From: an uncultured Acidobacteriota bacterium
GTDB taxonomy: Bacteria; Acidobacteriota; Blastocatellia; Pyrinomonadales; Pyrinomonadaceae
DNA length: 64,000 nucleotides
Assembly (NCBI GenBank): GCA_937859595.1
Contig: CALMAH010000036.1
Span: forward strand, 1 to 64,000
Direction: 5' to 3'
Shown: piece after piece, positions 46,112 through 55,955 of the stretch
Position numbering within the stretch: the first letter of the stretch is position 1
How the letters are laid out: each line of letters begins with the position of its first letter
Program-made: the position numbers and the translations under genes
The notes under the pieces: model-generated
The model's database searches: none
The model's input: the letters and a program-made list of their open reading frames with translations, nothing else
Told to the model about the DNA's origin: nothing

Positions 46112-46703
46112 GCGGGCGGCCAGTTTCGTCATTATGGGAAAATGGAACGACACCGACGAGCCGAACGCCTACCTCATAACCTTTCGGACATATGGTACCT
46201 GGCTTCCAGGAGACGAGCGCGGGTCCATCGACAAATATCACAATAAATACGGAGGCCCCCGCTCCGTGCCAAGCCAAGGCCGTGAATCGAGACACGCCGA
46301 ACGGCTTAAGAGTCAACCGTTTTTGTTAAATGCGGCGACACGGAAATTGGTAAAGTCGGCGGTTGGCGACGTTTGCCGATATAGAGAGTGGACGCTTTTA
46401 GCATTGAGTGTTCGGACTAATCATATTCATGCCGTTGTCTCGGCCCCTGTGTCACCTGGGAAGATCCTGAATGATCTTAAGGCTTATTCCACGCGCCGCT
46501 TGCGCGAAAATGGTGAATGGCACTTCGAACACAGCCCATGGGTGGACAAGGGCAGCGGCCGGTATTTGTGGACCGAGGAGCATGTCGTGTCGGCGTGTGA
46601 TTATGTGATCAATGGACAGGGCGGGCCGCTCCCGGAGTTTGATTAGTATCATGTGGCCGAGGGGCCAGAGAACTGGCCGCCCGCTGACGCGGGCGGTTCT
46701 GAC
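46093..46703 (+). mobile_element. RAYT unit: REP-associated transposase flanked by inverted REP arms
   Basis: A 611-bp unit. The left arm (46093-46124) begins GTCAGAACCGCCTGCG. The right arm (46672-46703) is its reverse complement at about 30 of 32 positions. The only gene inside is a Y1-type transposase starting nine bases after the left arm. The arms match the ends of the two 78-bp elements in the adjacent aminopeptidase. The left arm carries TAA where those copies have TCA, and this supplies the aminopeptidase stop codon (46109-46111). Confidence 0.85.
46134..46646 (+). CDS. REP-associated tyrosine transposase (RAYT, Y1/IS200-like)
   Basis: 170 residues, the size of RAYT proteins. The HUH motif is N-H97-I-H99-A and the probable nucleophile is Y118 in LNDLKAYSTRRL, with an N-terminal YLITFRTYGTWLPGDERG typical of this group. 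These enzymes nick single-stranded DNA at REP hairpins and are thought to spread them. It is bracketed by inverted REP arms that also match the 78-bp insertions in the adjacent aminopeptidase, so it is the likely source of those. No degradation is visible, so it may be active. Assignment is firm; current activity is unknown. Confidence 0.9.
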   Translation: MGKWNDTDEPNAYLITFRTYGTWLPGDERGSIDKYHNKYGGPRSVPSQGRESRHAERLKSQPFLLNAATRKLVKSAVGDVCRYREWTLLALSVRTNHIHAVVSAPVSPGKILNDLKAYSTRRLRENGEWHFEHSPWVDKGSGRYLWTEEHVVSACDYVINGQGGPLPEFD

Positions 46704-46784
46704 AATATAATCTTGACCAAAAAGTAATGATTTGAGATAATCAAGGCATTGAAAAATGCTAAGCCCTTTACGGTTGAATAGCTT

Positions 46785-47264
46785 ATGAAAATCTCGGCTC
46801 AGGAAGAATACGGACTGCGGTGTTTGGTGCAGTTGGCAAATCTTAGGGATGGCGAATCGCTTACGCTGCCGCAGATAGCTGAACGCGAAGGCATCTCAAC
46901 GGCAAACGCCGGCAAGCTTATGTGGCTGCTTAACAAGGCCGGTTTCGTCAATTCGACCCGCGGGACGAAAGGCGGCTATTTTCTCGCGCGTCCGGCCGGC
47001 GAGATCTATCTGAATGAGATCATTCGCGTCCTCGATGAAGATGTGCTCAGCTCGCATTGCGAAAGCTATACCGGCGTGCTCGATACATGCGTGCACACCG
47101 GCGACTGCGGCATCAGGCCCGTTATCGTCGGCCTGCACGAGATAGTAGAAAATGCGCTGTCGCGCATCTCGCTGGCAAGCCTCGTCGGCAGCGAGCGTTC
47201 GGTCGATGCGATGTTCCATAAGATACAAGGAATACACAAGACCATTGAACCGCAGAGGGTTTAG
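46785..47264 (+). CDS. Rrf2-family Fe-S-sensing regulator (IscR/SufR-like)
   Basis: 159 residues. N-terminal winged helix (MKISAQEEYGLRCLVQLA to about 70, GTKGGYFLARP wing) and a cluster-ligating trio C92, C102 and C108 in a loop spaced much like IscR (C92, C98, C104). It lies 141 bp upstream of sufB on the same strand and most likely senses Fe-S status to control the suf genes. There is no clear Shine-Dalgarno at the ATG. The promoter region upstream merges with the right end of the RAYT unit (46703), so insertion may have affected its expression. Confidence 0.92.
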   Translation: MKISAQEEYGLRCLVQLANLRDGESLTLPQIAEREGISTANAGKLMWLLNKAGFVNSTRGTKGGYFLARPAGEIYLNEIIRVLDEDVLSSHCESYTGVLDTCVHTGDCGIRPVIVGLHEIVENALSRISLASLVGSERSVDAMFHKIQGIHKTIEPQRV

Positions 47265-47274
47265 GTAGGAAATG

Positions 47275-47396
47275 GGCCACGAATTTCACTAGTTGCACTT
47301 ATTATTTTCTCGTGGCTACGAATTGAGATCAGATCTAGGCAGTCAGTGTGAAAACGGGAGCATTTTTTTCGTGAAATTCGTGTGATCAGTGGCTAA
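47275..47396. repeat. intergenic inverted element between the Rrf2 regulator gene and sufB
   Basis: CACGAATTTCAC (47278-47289), just after the regulator stop, and GTGAAATTCGTG (47371-47382), just before sufB, are a perfect 12-bp inverted pair 81 bp apart. The outer parts GGCCAC and GTGGCTAA extend the similarity. The element fills almost the whole spacer and so is part of the sufB leader. Confidence 0.75.
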
Positions 47397-47405
47397 TTTA
47401 ATTTT

Positions 47406-48845
<1,440 letters not shown>

Positions 48846-48849
48846 CAGA

Positions 48850-49233
48850 ATGAAAAAGATTCAACCACCAAACCAACCGCAGCCAAAAGGCCACTACTCG
48901 CCGGGCATTGAGCACAATGGCTTGATCTATGTTTCGGGCCAGTTGCCGATGTCGCTGGATACGCGGGAGCCGTTCACGGGATCGATAGAGGAACAAACGG
49001 AATTGGCCCTGCGGAATGTCGAGGCGGTGTTGAAGACGGCGGGCAGTGATCTGAATCACGTGCTGCAGATGACGATCTATGTTTCGGATATGGACTTGTG
49101 GGACGCGGTGAACAAGAAATACGCCGAGGTGATGGGCGAGCATCGTCCGGCGAGAGCGATAGTTCCTGTAAAGGAACTGCATTTCGGGACGAAGATCGAG
49201 ATCCAGGCGATCGCGGCGAAGAAAGAGAGTTAG
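48850..49233 (+). CDS. RidA-family protein (cytosolic)
   Basis: 127 residues from the ATG at 48850, five bases after the sufB stop codon; the longer frame overlaps sufB. It has the RidA fold pattern: [34 protein letters not shown], and the active-site arginine in [10 protein letters not shown] followed by KIEIQAIA. RidA enzymes hydrolyse reactive enamine/imine intermediates from PLP enzymes. PLP-dependent SufS in the same cluster could be a source of such intermediates, but that is a guess. A second RidA copy follows. Confidence 0.9.
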   Translation: MKKIQPPNQPQPKGHYSPGIEHNGLIYVSGQLPMSLDTREPFTGSIEEQTELALRNVEAVLKTAGSDLNHVLQMTIYVSDMDLWDAVNKKYAEVMGEHRPARAIVPVKELHFGTKIEIQAIAAKKES

Positions 49234-49258
49234 CCACAGATTTCACGAATTACACAAA
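49230..49258. repeat. intergenic element, single arm (TTAGCCACAGATTTCACG)
   Basis: The complete spacer between the two ridA genes is made of an arm like those around sufB (GCCAC, then TTTCACGAATTACAC). It includes the stop codon of the first gene (TAG) and ends against the ATG of the second. Confidence 0.6.
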
Positions 49259-49702
49259 ATGAAAACCTTAATCATTGCATCCTTGGTTCTGGCGTTAGGG
49301 CTAAGCATTTCGGCTCAGAAAAAGGCTATCGACACGGCCGACGCACCGAAGGCGATCGGGCCGTATTCGCAGGCGATAGTTGCAAATGGATTTGTGTTCG
49401 CGGCGGGGCAGATCGGGACGGATCCGAAAACAGGAAAGCTTGTCGAAGGCGTTGAAGCGCAGACCGAACAGGTGCTAAAGAATATTGCGGCGGTGCTAAA
49501 AGCTTCAGGAAGTTCTTTGGACGATGTTGTGAAGGCGACGGTCTTTCTCGCGGATATGAATGATTTCGCGAAAATGAACGAGGTCTACGCGAAGTATTTC
49601 AAGGCGCCGTTCCCGGCACGTTCTACAGTTCAGGTGGCACGGCTGCCGCGTGACGCAAAGATCGAGATCGAAGTGATCGCGGTCGTGAGTAAGAAGAAAT
49701 AG
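49259..49702 (+). CDS. RidA-family protein with signal peptide
   Basis: 147 residues. Residues 1-20 form a signal peptide ([15 protein letters not shown]), followed by a full RidA domain: [35 protein letters not shown], and the substrate arginine in PARSTVQV with KIEIEVIAV. An exported RidA is unusual, since its known substrates are cytosolic enamines. It is separated from the preceding ridA only by a 25-bp element. The two copies differ enough that one did not arise by recent duplication of the other. Confidence 0.88.
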   Translation: MKTLIIASLVLALGLSISAQKKAIDTADAPKAIGPYSQAIVANGFVFAAGQIGTDPKTGKLVEGVEAQTEQVLKNIAAVLKASGSSLDDVVKATVFLADMNDFAKMNEVYAKYFKAPFPARSTVQVARLPRDAKIEIEVIAVVSKKK

Positions 49703-49794
49703 CCACCGAGACCACAGAGATCACTGAGGCGGGAAGAGGTTTCGGAATAAAAGAATTATTCTCTGTTAACCTTGTGTTCTCTGTGGCAAAAACG
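49701..49794. repeat. intergenic inverted element between ridA copy 2 and the PnuC-like gene
   Basis: CCACAGAGA (49712-49720) and TCTCTGTGG (49778-49786) are a perfect 9-bp inverted pair. The outer parts read AGCCACCGAGACC and CTCTGTTAACC. The layout matches the sufB spacer: one arm just after a stop codon, the other just before a start. Confidence 0.7.
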
Positions 49795-49799
49795 AACTA

Positions 49800-50066
49800 A
49801 TGCAATTTTACGGCATAGATTGGCTGGCAACGGCCGCGGGGCTCTCAGGCGTATATCTGCTCGGCAGTAAAAACCGCTACGGATTTTTGGTAATGATGAT
49901 CGCCAGTCTTAGCTGGATGACGGTCGGTTTCCTGATCAACAGCCTCGCGCTGATCCTCGGCAGCGTCGTGTTCTTTAGCCTCCATTTACGCGGATACCTC
50001 GCATGGCGGCGAAACGAACGCAACGTTGCTGCGGAGGAGCCGTTTCACGTTTCGGTGGCAAAATGA
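49800..50066 (+). CDS. small PnuC-like membrane protein
   Basis: 88 residues with three hydrophobic segments (GIDWLATAAGLSGVYLLGS, YGFLVMMIASLSWMTVGFLI, LALILGSVVFFSLHLRGYLAW) and a short cytoplasmic tail. The pattern is like half of a PnuC-type vitamin transporter or a single SWEET-like repeat, which would have to dimerise. Family assignment is tentative. Its TGA overlaps the ATG of phzF (ATGA), so it is co-translated with that gene. Confidence 0.6.
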   Translation: MQFYGIDWLATAAGLSGVYLLGSKNRYGFLVMMIASLSWMTVGFLINSLALILGSVVFFSLHLRGYLAWRRNERNVAAEEPFHVSVAK

Positions 50067-50881
50067 AGTTACAGATATTTCAAGTTGATGCTTTTACATC
50101 GAAACTCTTCGGCGGAAACCCGGCGGCCGTTGTGCCATTGGCGGACTGGCTTTCGGACGAACTGATGCTCGACATCGCCGCCGAGAACAATTTGTCGGAG
50201 ACGGCTTTTTTTGTGCCTGAAAATGGCCGTTATAGCATTCGATGGTTCACTCCGGCGATCGAGGTTGACCTTTGCGGGCACGCGCCTTTGGCGACGTCGC
50301 ATGTGATATTTAATGAACTAAAGCTCGAGACGGAGCAGATAAATTTTCACTCGGACCGCAGCGGTTCATTGGGAGTAGTAAAGGATGGCGAACGTTTGGT
50401 TCTTGATTTTCCGTTGTATCCGATGAAGGAGATCAAACAGGTTGCGGGACTTGCAGAAGCGGTTGGCGCGAAACCGAAGCAGTCGTGGGAAGCGCAAGGC
50501 AATATGGTCTTCATGCTGCTTGATAGCGAAGTGCAGATCAAGGCTCTTCAGCCGGACATGTCGCTGCTTGCAAAGATCCCGTATGACGAGGTGATCGTAA
50601 CGGCAAAGGGCGAGACCAGCGACTTCGTGTCGCGTATGTTCGCCCCTCGCATCGGTATTCCGGAAGATCCAGTCACCGGTGCGATACATTGTTCGCTGAT
50701 CCCATATTGGGCACGCGAACTGGGCAAGACCGAGCTTTTCGCACGACAGGTCTCCAAACGCGGCGGCGAACTCTTTTGCCAACACGCCGGAGACCGCGTA
50801 AAGATCGGCGGGCAAGCGGTGACGTATTTTAAAGGTGAGATATTTGTCGAGGAAAATTTTCAAAATGCTATTAGAAGTTAA
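50063..50881 (+). CDS. PhzF-family isomerase/epimerase
   Basis: 272 residues from the ATG at 50063; the open frame upstream runs in the PnuC-like gene. N-terminal [20 protein letters not shown] and NNLSETAFF with the catalytic glutamate, then [13 protein letters not shown], and in the second half [23 protein letters not shown], all family hallmarks. PhzF proteins catalyse isomerisations of small dihydro-aromatic acids; only the fold is assigned here, not the substrate. Its end overlaps sufC by 17 bp. Confidence 0.9.
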   Translation: MKLQIFQVDAFTSKLFGGNPAAVVPLADWLSDELMLDIAAENNLSETAFFVPENGRYSIRWFTPAIEVDLCGHAPLATSHVIFNELKLETEQINFHSDRSGSLGVVKDGERLVLDFPLYPMKEIKQVAGLAEAVGAKPKQSWEAQGNMVFMLLDSEVQIKALQPDMSLLAKIPYDEVIVTAKGETSDFVSRMFAPRIGIPEDPVTGAIHCSLIPYWARELGKTELFARQVSKRGGELFCQHAGDRVKIGGQAVTYFKGEIFVEENFQNAIRS

Positions 50882-51617
50882 AGACCTGCATGCAGGCATT
50901 GAAGGAAAAGAGATATTGAAGGGCCTGAATCTGCAGGTCCGTAAGGGCGAGATCCATGCGATCATGGGGCCGAACGGCTCGGGCAAATCGACTTTGTCGA
51001 AGGTGCTCGCCGGGCATCCTTCTTATGAAGTTATGTCAGGAGAGGTGCTGTATGAGGGCAAAGACCTGCTCGCACTTGAACCTGACGAACGGGCCCGCGA
51101 AGGCCTCTTTATGGCGTTTCAGTACCCGGTCGAGGTGCCTGGCGTGTCGAATTCTCAGTTCCTGCGGCTCGCCTATAACGAGAAGATGAAGCACCTCGGT
51201 GAGGAAGAGCTAGATCCGCTCGAATTCAACGACTATCTGAAAGAAAAGGCAAGGATCGTCGATATGGACCCGCAATTTTTTAAACGGTCCGTTAACGAAG
51301 GCTTCTCCGGCGGCGAGAAAAAACGTAACGAGATATTGCAAATGGCGGTGCTCGAACCAAAACTGGCGATCCTCGACGAGACCGATTCGGGCCTTGACAT
51401 TGACGCTCTCCGTATCGTCGCCGAGGGTGTTAACAAGCTCCGCTCCGAAGAAAACGCCATAATTCTTGTTACGCACTACCAGCGCCTTCTTAACTACATT
51501 ATCCCGGATTATGTTCACGTACTCTCGGCTGGCAAGATCGTCAAAGAAGGCGGAAAGGAGCTAGCCCTCGAACTCGAAGAGAAGGGCTACGATTGGGTAA
51601 AAGGAGCCGCTAAGTAA
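50865..51617 (+). CDS. sufC: SufC, Fe-S assembly ATPase
   Basis: 251 residues from the ATG at 50865. Walker [10 protein letters not shown], signature [11 protein letters not shown], Walker [13 protein letters not shown] and switch histidine in VTHYQR. The ATPase drives the SufBC2D scaffold and is not a transporter. It starts inside the end of phzF and is followed one base later by the DUF3703 gene. The presence of phzF, ridA and others between sufB and sufC is unusual compared with the compact sufBCD of most bacteria. Confidence 0.97.
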   Translation: MLLEVKDLHAGIEGKEILKGLNLQVRKGEIHAIMGPNGSGKSTLSKVLAGHPSYEVMSGEVLYEGKDLLALEPDERAREGLFMAFQYPVEVPGVSNSQFLRLAYNEKMKHLGEEELDPLEFNDYLKEKARIVDMDPQFFKRSVNEGFSGGEKKRNEILQMAVLEPKLAILDETDSGLDIDALRIVAEGVNKLRSEENAIILVTHYQRLLNYIIPDYVHVLSAGKIVKEGGKELALELEEKGYDWVKGAAK

Positions 51618-51618
51618 G

Positions 51619-51972
51619 ATGAGGCAGTTGGTTCTTGATGAATTTATTGACGCTGAGATCGCAAAGGCTGAGGAGCTCAATGCGTCTGGCGACCCGGAGG
51701 GGGCGTTCCGTCATCTCGAACGCGCACACGTCCTCGGGCAATCGAGTACTTTCCAGCACACACGTGTCCATTGGCTTATGTTTAAACACGGTTTCCGCGA
51801 GCGGGACCCGAAGGAAGTCGTAGGGCAAGTTTTGCGAATCGGCGGTGCCGCTACTAAAACGCCTTTTGGGATCTATCCGAAAGGCAACACCGGCGGAGCA
51901 AATGTTAGTCCGTTCAGGCCGATGCCGCTTGAGCCGGATTTGAAGGAAATACTCGAAAAGGCAGGTAAATAG
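51619..51972 (+). CDS. DUF3703-family protein
   Basis: 117 residues matching the DUF3703 pattern: GAFRHLERAHVLGQSST, HTRVHWLMFKHGFRERDPKEVVGQVLRI, and GIYPKGNTGGANVSPFRPMP. Histidines in the RAHVLGQ...HTRVHW pair could bind a metal, but no function is established for the family. It starts one base after the sufC stop, so it is probably translated with the suf genes. Confidence 0.85.
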   Translation: MRQLVLDEFIDAEIAKAEELNASGDPEGAFRHLERAHVLGQSSTFQHTRVHWLMFKHGFRERDPKEVVGQVLRIGGAATKTPFGIYPKGNTGGANVSPFRPMPLEPDLKEILEKAGK

Positions 51973-51984
51973 GACACTTTTAAG

Positions 51985-54108
51985 TTGGCGGAGTCGAAAC
52001 AAAGTAATAATTCGCTAGCTGCTGTTTTTGTCGCGGCTTGGACGATCCTGCTTCTCAGCGCGTTTTTTTCATTCCGTGGTGATGACGTGGGAAGGCTCGG
52101 CGTGTTGGCTGTTCAACTGGCCGACGGCGGCGTCTTTGGCACTGGGATCTTTGACAGTCTTACAGGTGCGTCGATCTCTGTACTTATAGTCATTGCTTGG
52201 TTTGGGCTGGGAAGCCTGATAGTCGATCGTATTCCGGTTCCCAAAAGTGATCGCCATTCGCATGTGCTCGAACTCGCTATTCGCATTGCCCTAGGGGCTG
52301 CGGCATGGTCAGCGTTCTGGTTCTTCTTGGGAACCCTCGGGTTATATACTCCGGCGTTCTCTCTTCTTGCGGTTGTTTTGGGTTTGGCGTTTGGGTTATT
52401 TGGTATCGGGAGGCTCAGAGCCGCAAAGGCCGAAAGCCGTGTCCCCGAGAAACCTTCGGCCTTTGATAAATTGCTGCTTGTTTTGATCGCGGTTCCGCTT
52501 GTGCTCTCTTTGATCGCCTCGCTGGCTCCGCCGACGGCAAAAGATACCCTGCTTTATCATTTCGCGGTGCCAAAAGCATTCATTGCACAGGGGAGTAGTG
52601 CCTTCATCGAGGGCAATATCGCCAGCTATCTCGCTCTTGGAACCGAGATGCATGTTGTCTGGGCGATGCTTCTTGGAGGGTTTGTAAGCGAACGTGCCTC
52701 CGAGGCCGCTGCAGGTGCATCGATCTGGGCATTTTTCCCGCTTTTGCTTGCCGCAGTTTTTGGCTGGGCAAGAGAGATCGGCATTAAAAGGCGTTGGGCA
52801 TTGATCACCGTTCTGATGGTCGCGACGGTGCCGACCGCCTATCACGTAGCGGCAAGTGCGTATATCGATATCGCTCTGGCTTTGTTCATAGCGTTAGCCG
52901 TTTACTCGCTGACTCGTTGGTGGAGGACGCTTGAATCTGGCCGGCTGATCTTTGTTGCGGTATTTCTCGGAGCAGCGCTTTCAGCAAAGCTGACTACTCT
53001 TTTCGTCATTGCCGCATTTGCCCTCGTCATCTTGCTTCGGGTGAGAAAAGCGCAGGAAAACGAGCCTGATAGTTTGGCAAGGATCGCTGGCCTTGGCATC
53101 GCCTCGCTGATCCTTGCCGGCGTCATCGCGTCGCCATGGTATTTAAGGACCTGGGCGGAGACGGGCAGCCCGATCTTTCCGTTTTATATGAGCATCTGGC
53201 CGGGCGAGGCCCCGGGTTGGGATGTAGAACGGTCAAACCTTTTCCAGGCGATGAATGCCCAATACGGCGGCTACGAAAAAACACTGATCGATTACCTGGC
53301 TGCTCCGTGGAACGTCTCGGTCGTGGCCCAGCCGGAATTGGCGACACATTTTGACGGAGTGCTCGGGGTTGCATTCATGATCGGGCTCCCGCTTTTGATC
53401 TGGGGGCTTTTGAAATTTGAGATGCCAGTTGAGGCAAAGATAGCATCCGGCGTAGCAGCTATAGTTTTTCTTTTCTGGCTCTCGTCAAGCCAACAGCTTC
53501 GCTACCTTTTGCCGATCCTTCCGCTGTTTGCGATTTCCATCGCGGCCGCCGCAACCCGGCTGGCTGAACGCCGAACTCCACTCTACAACGTATCAAAATA
53601 TGCAATTACGCTCGCAGGCGTTTCGGGGATCTTGGTCTCGTCGGCATGGTTTCTTAACAAGGCTCCTCACCGCGTAGTATTCGGCGGTGAAACAAAGGGT
53701 GAGTATCTTACGCGAAACATCGATTACTATCCCTATTACGAATGGCTTAACACTGAGACGGCCCCCGATGCAAAGGTTTGGCTGATAAATATGCGTCGCG
53801 ATACCTACAACCTTGATAGGCCTTACTTCTCAGACTATTTGTTTGAGGATTGGACGCTACGGCAACTGTTGTGGGAGGCAACCGATGCGGAAGATCTGAA
53901 ACGAAAGACCGCCGAAATGGGGATCGACTACGTGCTGGCAAGACATGATTTTTTGTTTGATCACAAACGCTCCCCTTTGGTGGACGATACAAAACCTCAG
54001 GTCGAGAACGAGGCAAGATTGAAAGCTGCCGGGCAGCTGCTATTAGATCCGAAAAATACAATAAGATCCGATAAAAGATTTAGTTTAGTAAGGGTAAATA
54101 GAAAATGA
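51985..54108 (+). CDS. GT39/ArnT-like polytopic membrane protein
   Basis: 707 residues from a TTG at 51985; no ATG fits near the N-terminus. About twelve or more hydrophobic segments, with a periplasmic-loop motif TAKDTLLYHFAVPKAFIAQG and a soluble C-terminal part (about 575-705). This is the plan of ArnT/PMT-type glycosyltransferases that use lipid-linked sugars. The acceptor cannot be told. It is inserted between sufC/DUF3703 and sufD, overlapping sufD by 4 bp (ATGA), so it is transcribed with the Fe-S genes although no biochemical link is known. Confidence 0.72.
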   Translation: MAESKQSNNSLAAVFVAAWTILLLSAFFSFRGDDVGRLGVLAVQLADGGVFGTGIFDSLTGASISVLIVIAWFGLGSLIVDRIPVPKSDRHSHVLELAIRIALGAAAWSAFWFFLGTLGLYTPAFSLLAVVLGLAFGLFGIGRLRAAKAESRVPEKPSAFDKLLLVLIAVPLVLSLIASLAPPTAKDTLLYHFAVPKAFIAQGSSAFIEGNIASYLALGTEMHVVWAMLLGGFVSERASEAAAGASIWAFFPLLLAAVFGWAREIGIKRRWALITVLMVATVPTAYHVAASAYIDIALALFIALAVYSLTRWWRTLESGRLIFVAVFLGAALSAKLTTLFVIAAFALVILLRVRKAQENEPDSLARIAGLGIASLILAGVIASPWYLRTWAETGSPIFPFYMSIWPGEAPGWDVERSNLFQAMNAQYGGYEKTLIDYLAAPWNVSVVAQPELATHFDGVLGVAFMIGLPLLIWGLLKFEMPVEAKIASGVAAIVFLFWLSSSQQLRYLLPILPLFAISIAAAATRLAERRTPLYNVSKYAITLAGVSGILVSSAWFLNKAPHRVVFGGETKGEYLTRNIDYYPYYEWLNTETAPDAKVWLINMRRDTYNLDRPYFSDYLFEDWTLRQLLWEATDAEDLKRKTAEMGIDYVLARHDFLFDHKRSPLVDDTKPQVENEARLKAAGQLLLDPKNTIRSDKRFSLVRVNRK

Positions 54109-55259
54109 GTTCATCTACAGCCGTAATGGAAACACAATTTACGGAAGCATTTAAAGAAAGGCTCGATTCCGAAAAAGATCCGGCCTTCAAAAAACTGCGC
54201 GAAGAGGCATTTGCTTTGTTCGCCGATGCCGGATTCCCGGCCGTAAAGCAGGAAGATTGGAAATATACAAATGTTGCTGCCATCGGCAATGCGGCGTGGA
54301 ACGTAGCCTCTATCTCTCCGGACCTCTCATCCGCGGACGAGAGCTCCGGAGCCGAATTGAGTCGGTTCCGATTTGATAGAAACGGCTTTACTGCGCTGAA
54401 CTTTGCACTGGCTGAGTTTGTCGTCGTCCGTATCCCAAATGAAACGGTCATCAAAGAACCGATCGAGCTCAATTTTGCGGCCCAAGATGCCGAGGCCATC
54501 TTTCCGCACATTCTGATCATTGCCGGCTCCGGAAGCAAAGCGACTCTTGTCGAAACATATTCCGCAACCGGCAAGGCATTTTCGAATACGGCCGTTCAGA
54601 TCGTCGTAGAAGACAATGCGCATCTCACCCACTATCGCGTTCAGAAAGATTCGGCAGATGCATTCAACTATGGAGCGACAGAAATAACGCTTGGGCAAGC
54701 TGTTTATGATTCGACCAACATCAACCTCGGCGGTGCTATTGCCAGACACGATATTGAGTTAAGGTTTACTGCCGAAGGTGGCGAAGCGTGGGTGGACGGG
54801 CTTTACATGCTCAGCGGCACTCAGCATTCAGATACCCATTCGGTGATCGATCACGCCGTGCCGAACTGTGTTTCCCATCAAACCTATAAGGGAGTGTTAG
54901 ACGAAAGTGCGCGGGGAGTTTTCAACGGGAAAGTTTTCGTCCGCGAGGGTGCGTCGGGTACAGACGCCGGCCAGCAAAACAAAAACCTGCTGCTATCGAA
55001 TGATGCAAGAGTAGACACAAAGCCGCAGCTCGAGATATTCAACGACGATGTTAAGTGTACGCACGGAGCAACTGTGGGCCAACTTGAAGACGAGGAGCTG
55101 TTCTATCTGATGACACGCGGATTACCGGAAGCGCTTGCAAGAAATTTGTTGACATACGGATTCGCAGAAGAAATCATCAATAAGATCAGCATATCGTCTA
55201 TAAAAGACGATCTGGACCAAACGGTTTTGAACCGGCTATCCGCCGAAATGGAGTTGTAA
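54105..55259 (+). CDS. sufD: SufD, Fe-S scaffold subunit
   Basis: 384 residues, close to usual SufD length. N-terminal KQEDWKYTNVAAI motif, central beta-helix with SGTQHSDTHSVIDHAVPNCVSHQTYKGVLDE (conserved His/Cys residues), and C-terminal DDVKCTHGATVGQLEDEELFYLMTRGLPE, which interacts with SufB. Completes the SufBC2D set in this region. Overlaps the membrane protein by 4 bp upstream; the next gene starts after one base. Confidence 0.95.
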   Translation: MSSSTAVMETQFTEAFKERLDSEKDPAFKKLREEAFALFADAGFPAVKQEDWKYTNVAAIGNAAWNVASISPDLSSADESSGAELSRFRFDRNGFTALNFALAEFVVVRIPNETVIKEPIELNFAAQDAEAIFPHILIIAGSGSKATLVETYSATGKAFSNTAVQIVVEDNAHLTHYRVQKDSADAFNYGATEITLGQAVYDSTNINLGGAIARHDIELRFTAEGGEAWVDGLYMLSGTQHSDTHSVIDHAVPNCVSHQTYKGVLDESARGVFNGKVFVREGASGTDAGQQNKNLLLSNDARVDTKPQLEIFNDDVKCTHGATVGQLEDEELFYLMTRGLPEALARNLLTYGFAEEIINKISISSIKDDLDQTVLNRLSAEMEL

Positions 55260-55260
55260 T

Positions 55261-55950
55261 ATGTCTATCGATAAATTCGCTAAAGCGTCGTTTCTGATCC
55301 TCGTCATTGGCTTGTTGAACGTATGGGCTCAGAAAGTTGCGGAAGATAATGTCCATACCTTCAAACTCGCTGCGGTCTTTGATCACTCAACTGAACCGCC
55401 GACTTCGCAATACGGTCGCAACGTGGCTTGTGTCGATCTGGTCACTCTTACTATGCGTTGCAGGATGGCGAACGGCATAATTTACGGAGAACGCTATGGC
55501 GTGAATTGGGACATTTTACAGGTCGTCGGCCCGCAAACGCGAATGATAGAGATCGGAAAGTTTGAACTCGATGACGTCTTTGAGATCCCTCATATCGAAC
55601 CGTGGGCAAGGCTCAATCCCGGTGAACTGCGATCGCTCCATTTCAACGCATCAGGCTCCGATGGAGAACACGGTTTAAACGGCGACGGATCGAAGCAGGA
55701 ACTGCCCCGGCGGGAGGGCGGTGCAAATAAGCCTGTTAAATATCAGGTCAGCTCCAGGATAGTTCGTCCCGATGGAACGGTTCTTGACGACGATTACAAA
55801 CCGTCCGTACAAATAAACAGGGGCTATGTCTATGCCGTTCGGGTGTTTGATCAAGAGAATGATCAGTATCTCTTGCTTCGCATAGATGAATTGGAACGAG
55901 GGAAAAGGGCCATTATTTCTATCAAGCGGGTAGAAGGTCCATCGAGGTAG
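55261..55950 (+). CDS. hypothetical exported protein in the suf region
   Basis: 229 residues with a signal peptide (about 1-23, ASFLILVIGLLNVWAQ). The remainder is mostly beta-strand-like with a central Gly/Ser/Asp-rich stretch and two cysteines (NVACVD, MRCRMA) that could pair outside the cytoplasm. No family recognised. It starts one base after sufD and stops five bases before sufS, so it is embedded in the Fe-S operon. Confidence 0.65.
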   Translation: MSIDKFAKASFLILVIGLLNVWAQKVAEDNVHTFKLAAVFDHSTEPPTSQYGRNVACVDLVTLTMRCRMANGIIYGERYGVNWDILQVVGPQTRMIEIGKFELDDVFEIPHIEPWARLNPGELRSLHFNASGSDGEHGLNGDGSKQELPRREGGANKPVKYQVSSRIVRPDGTVLDDDYKPSVQINRGYVYAVRVFDQENDQYLLLRIDELERGKRAIISIKRVEGPSR

Positions 55951-55955
55951 AGCGA

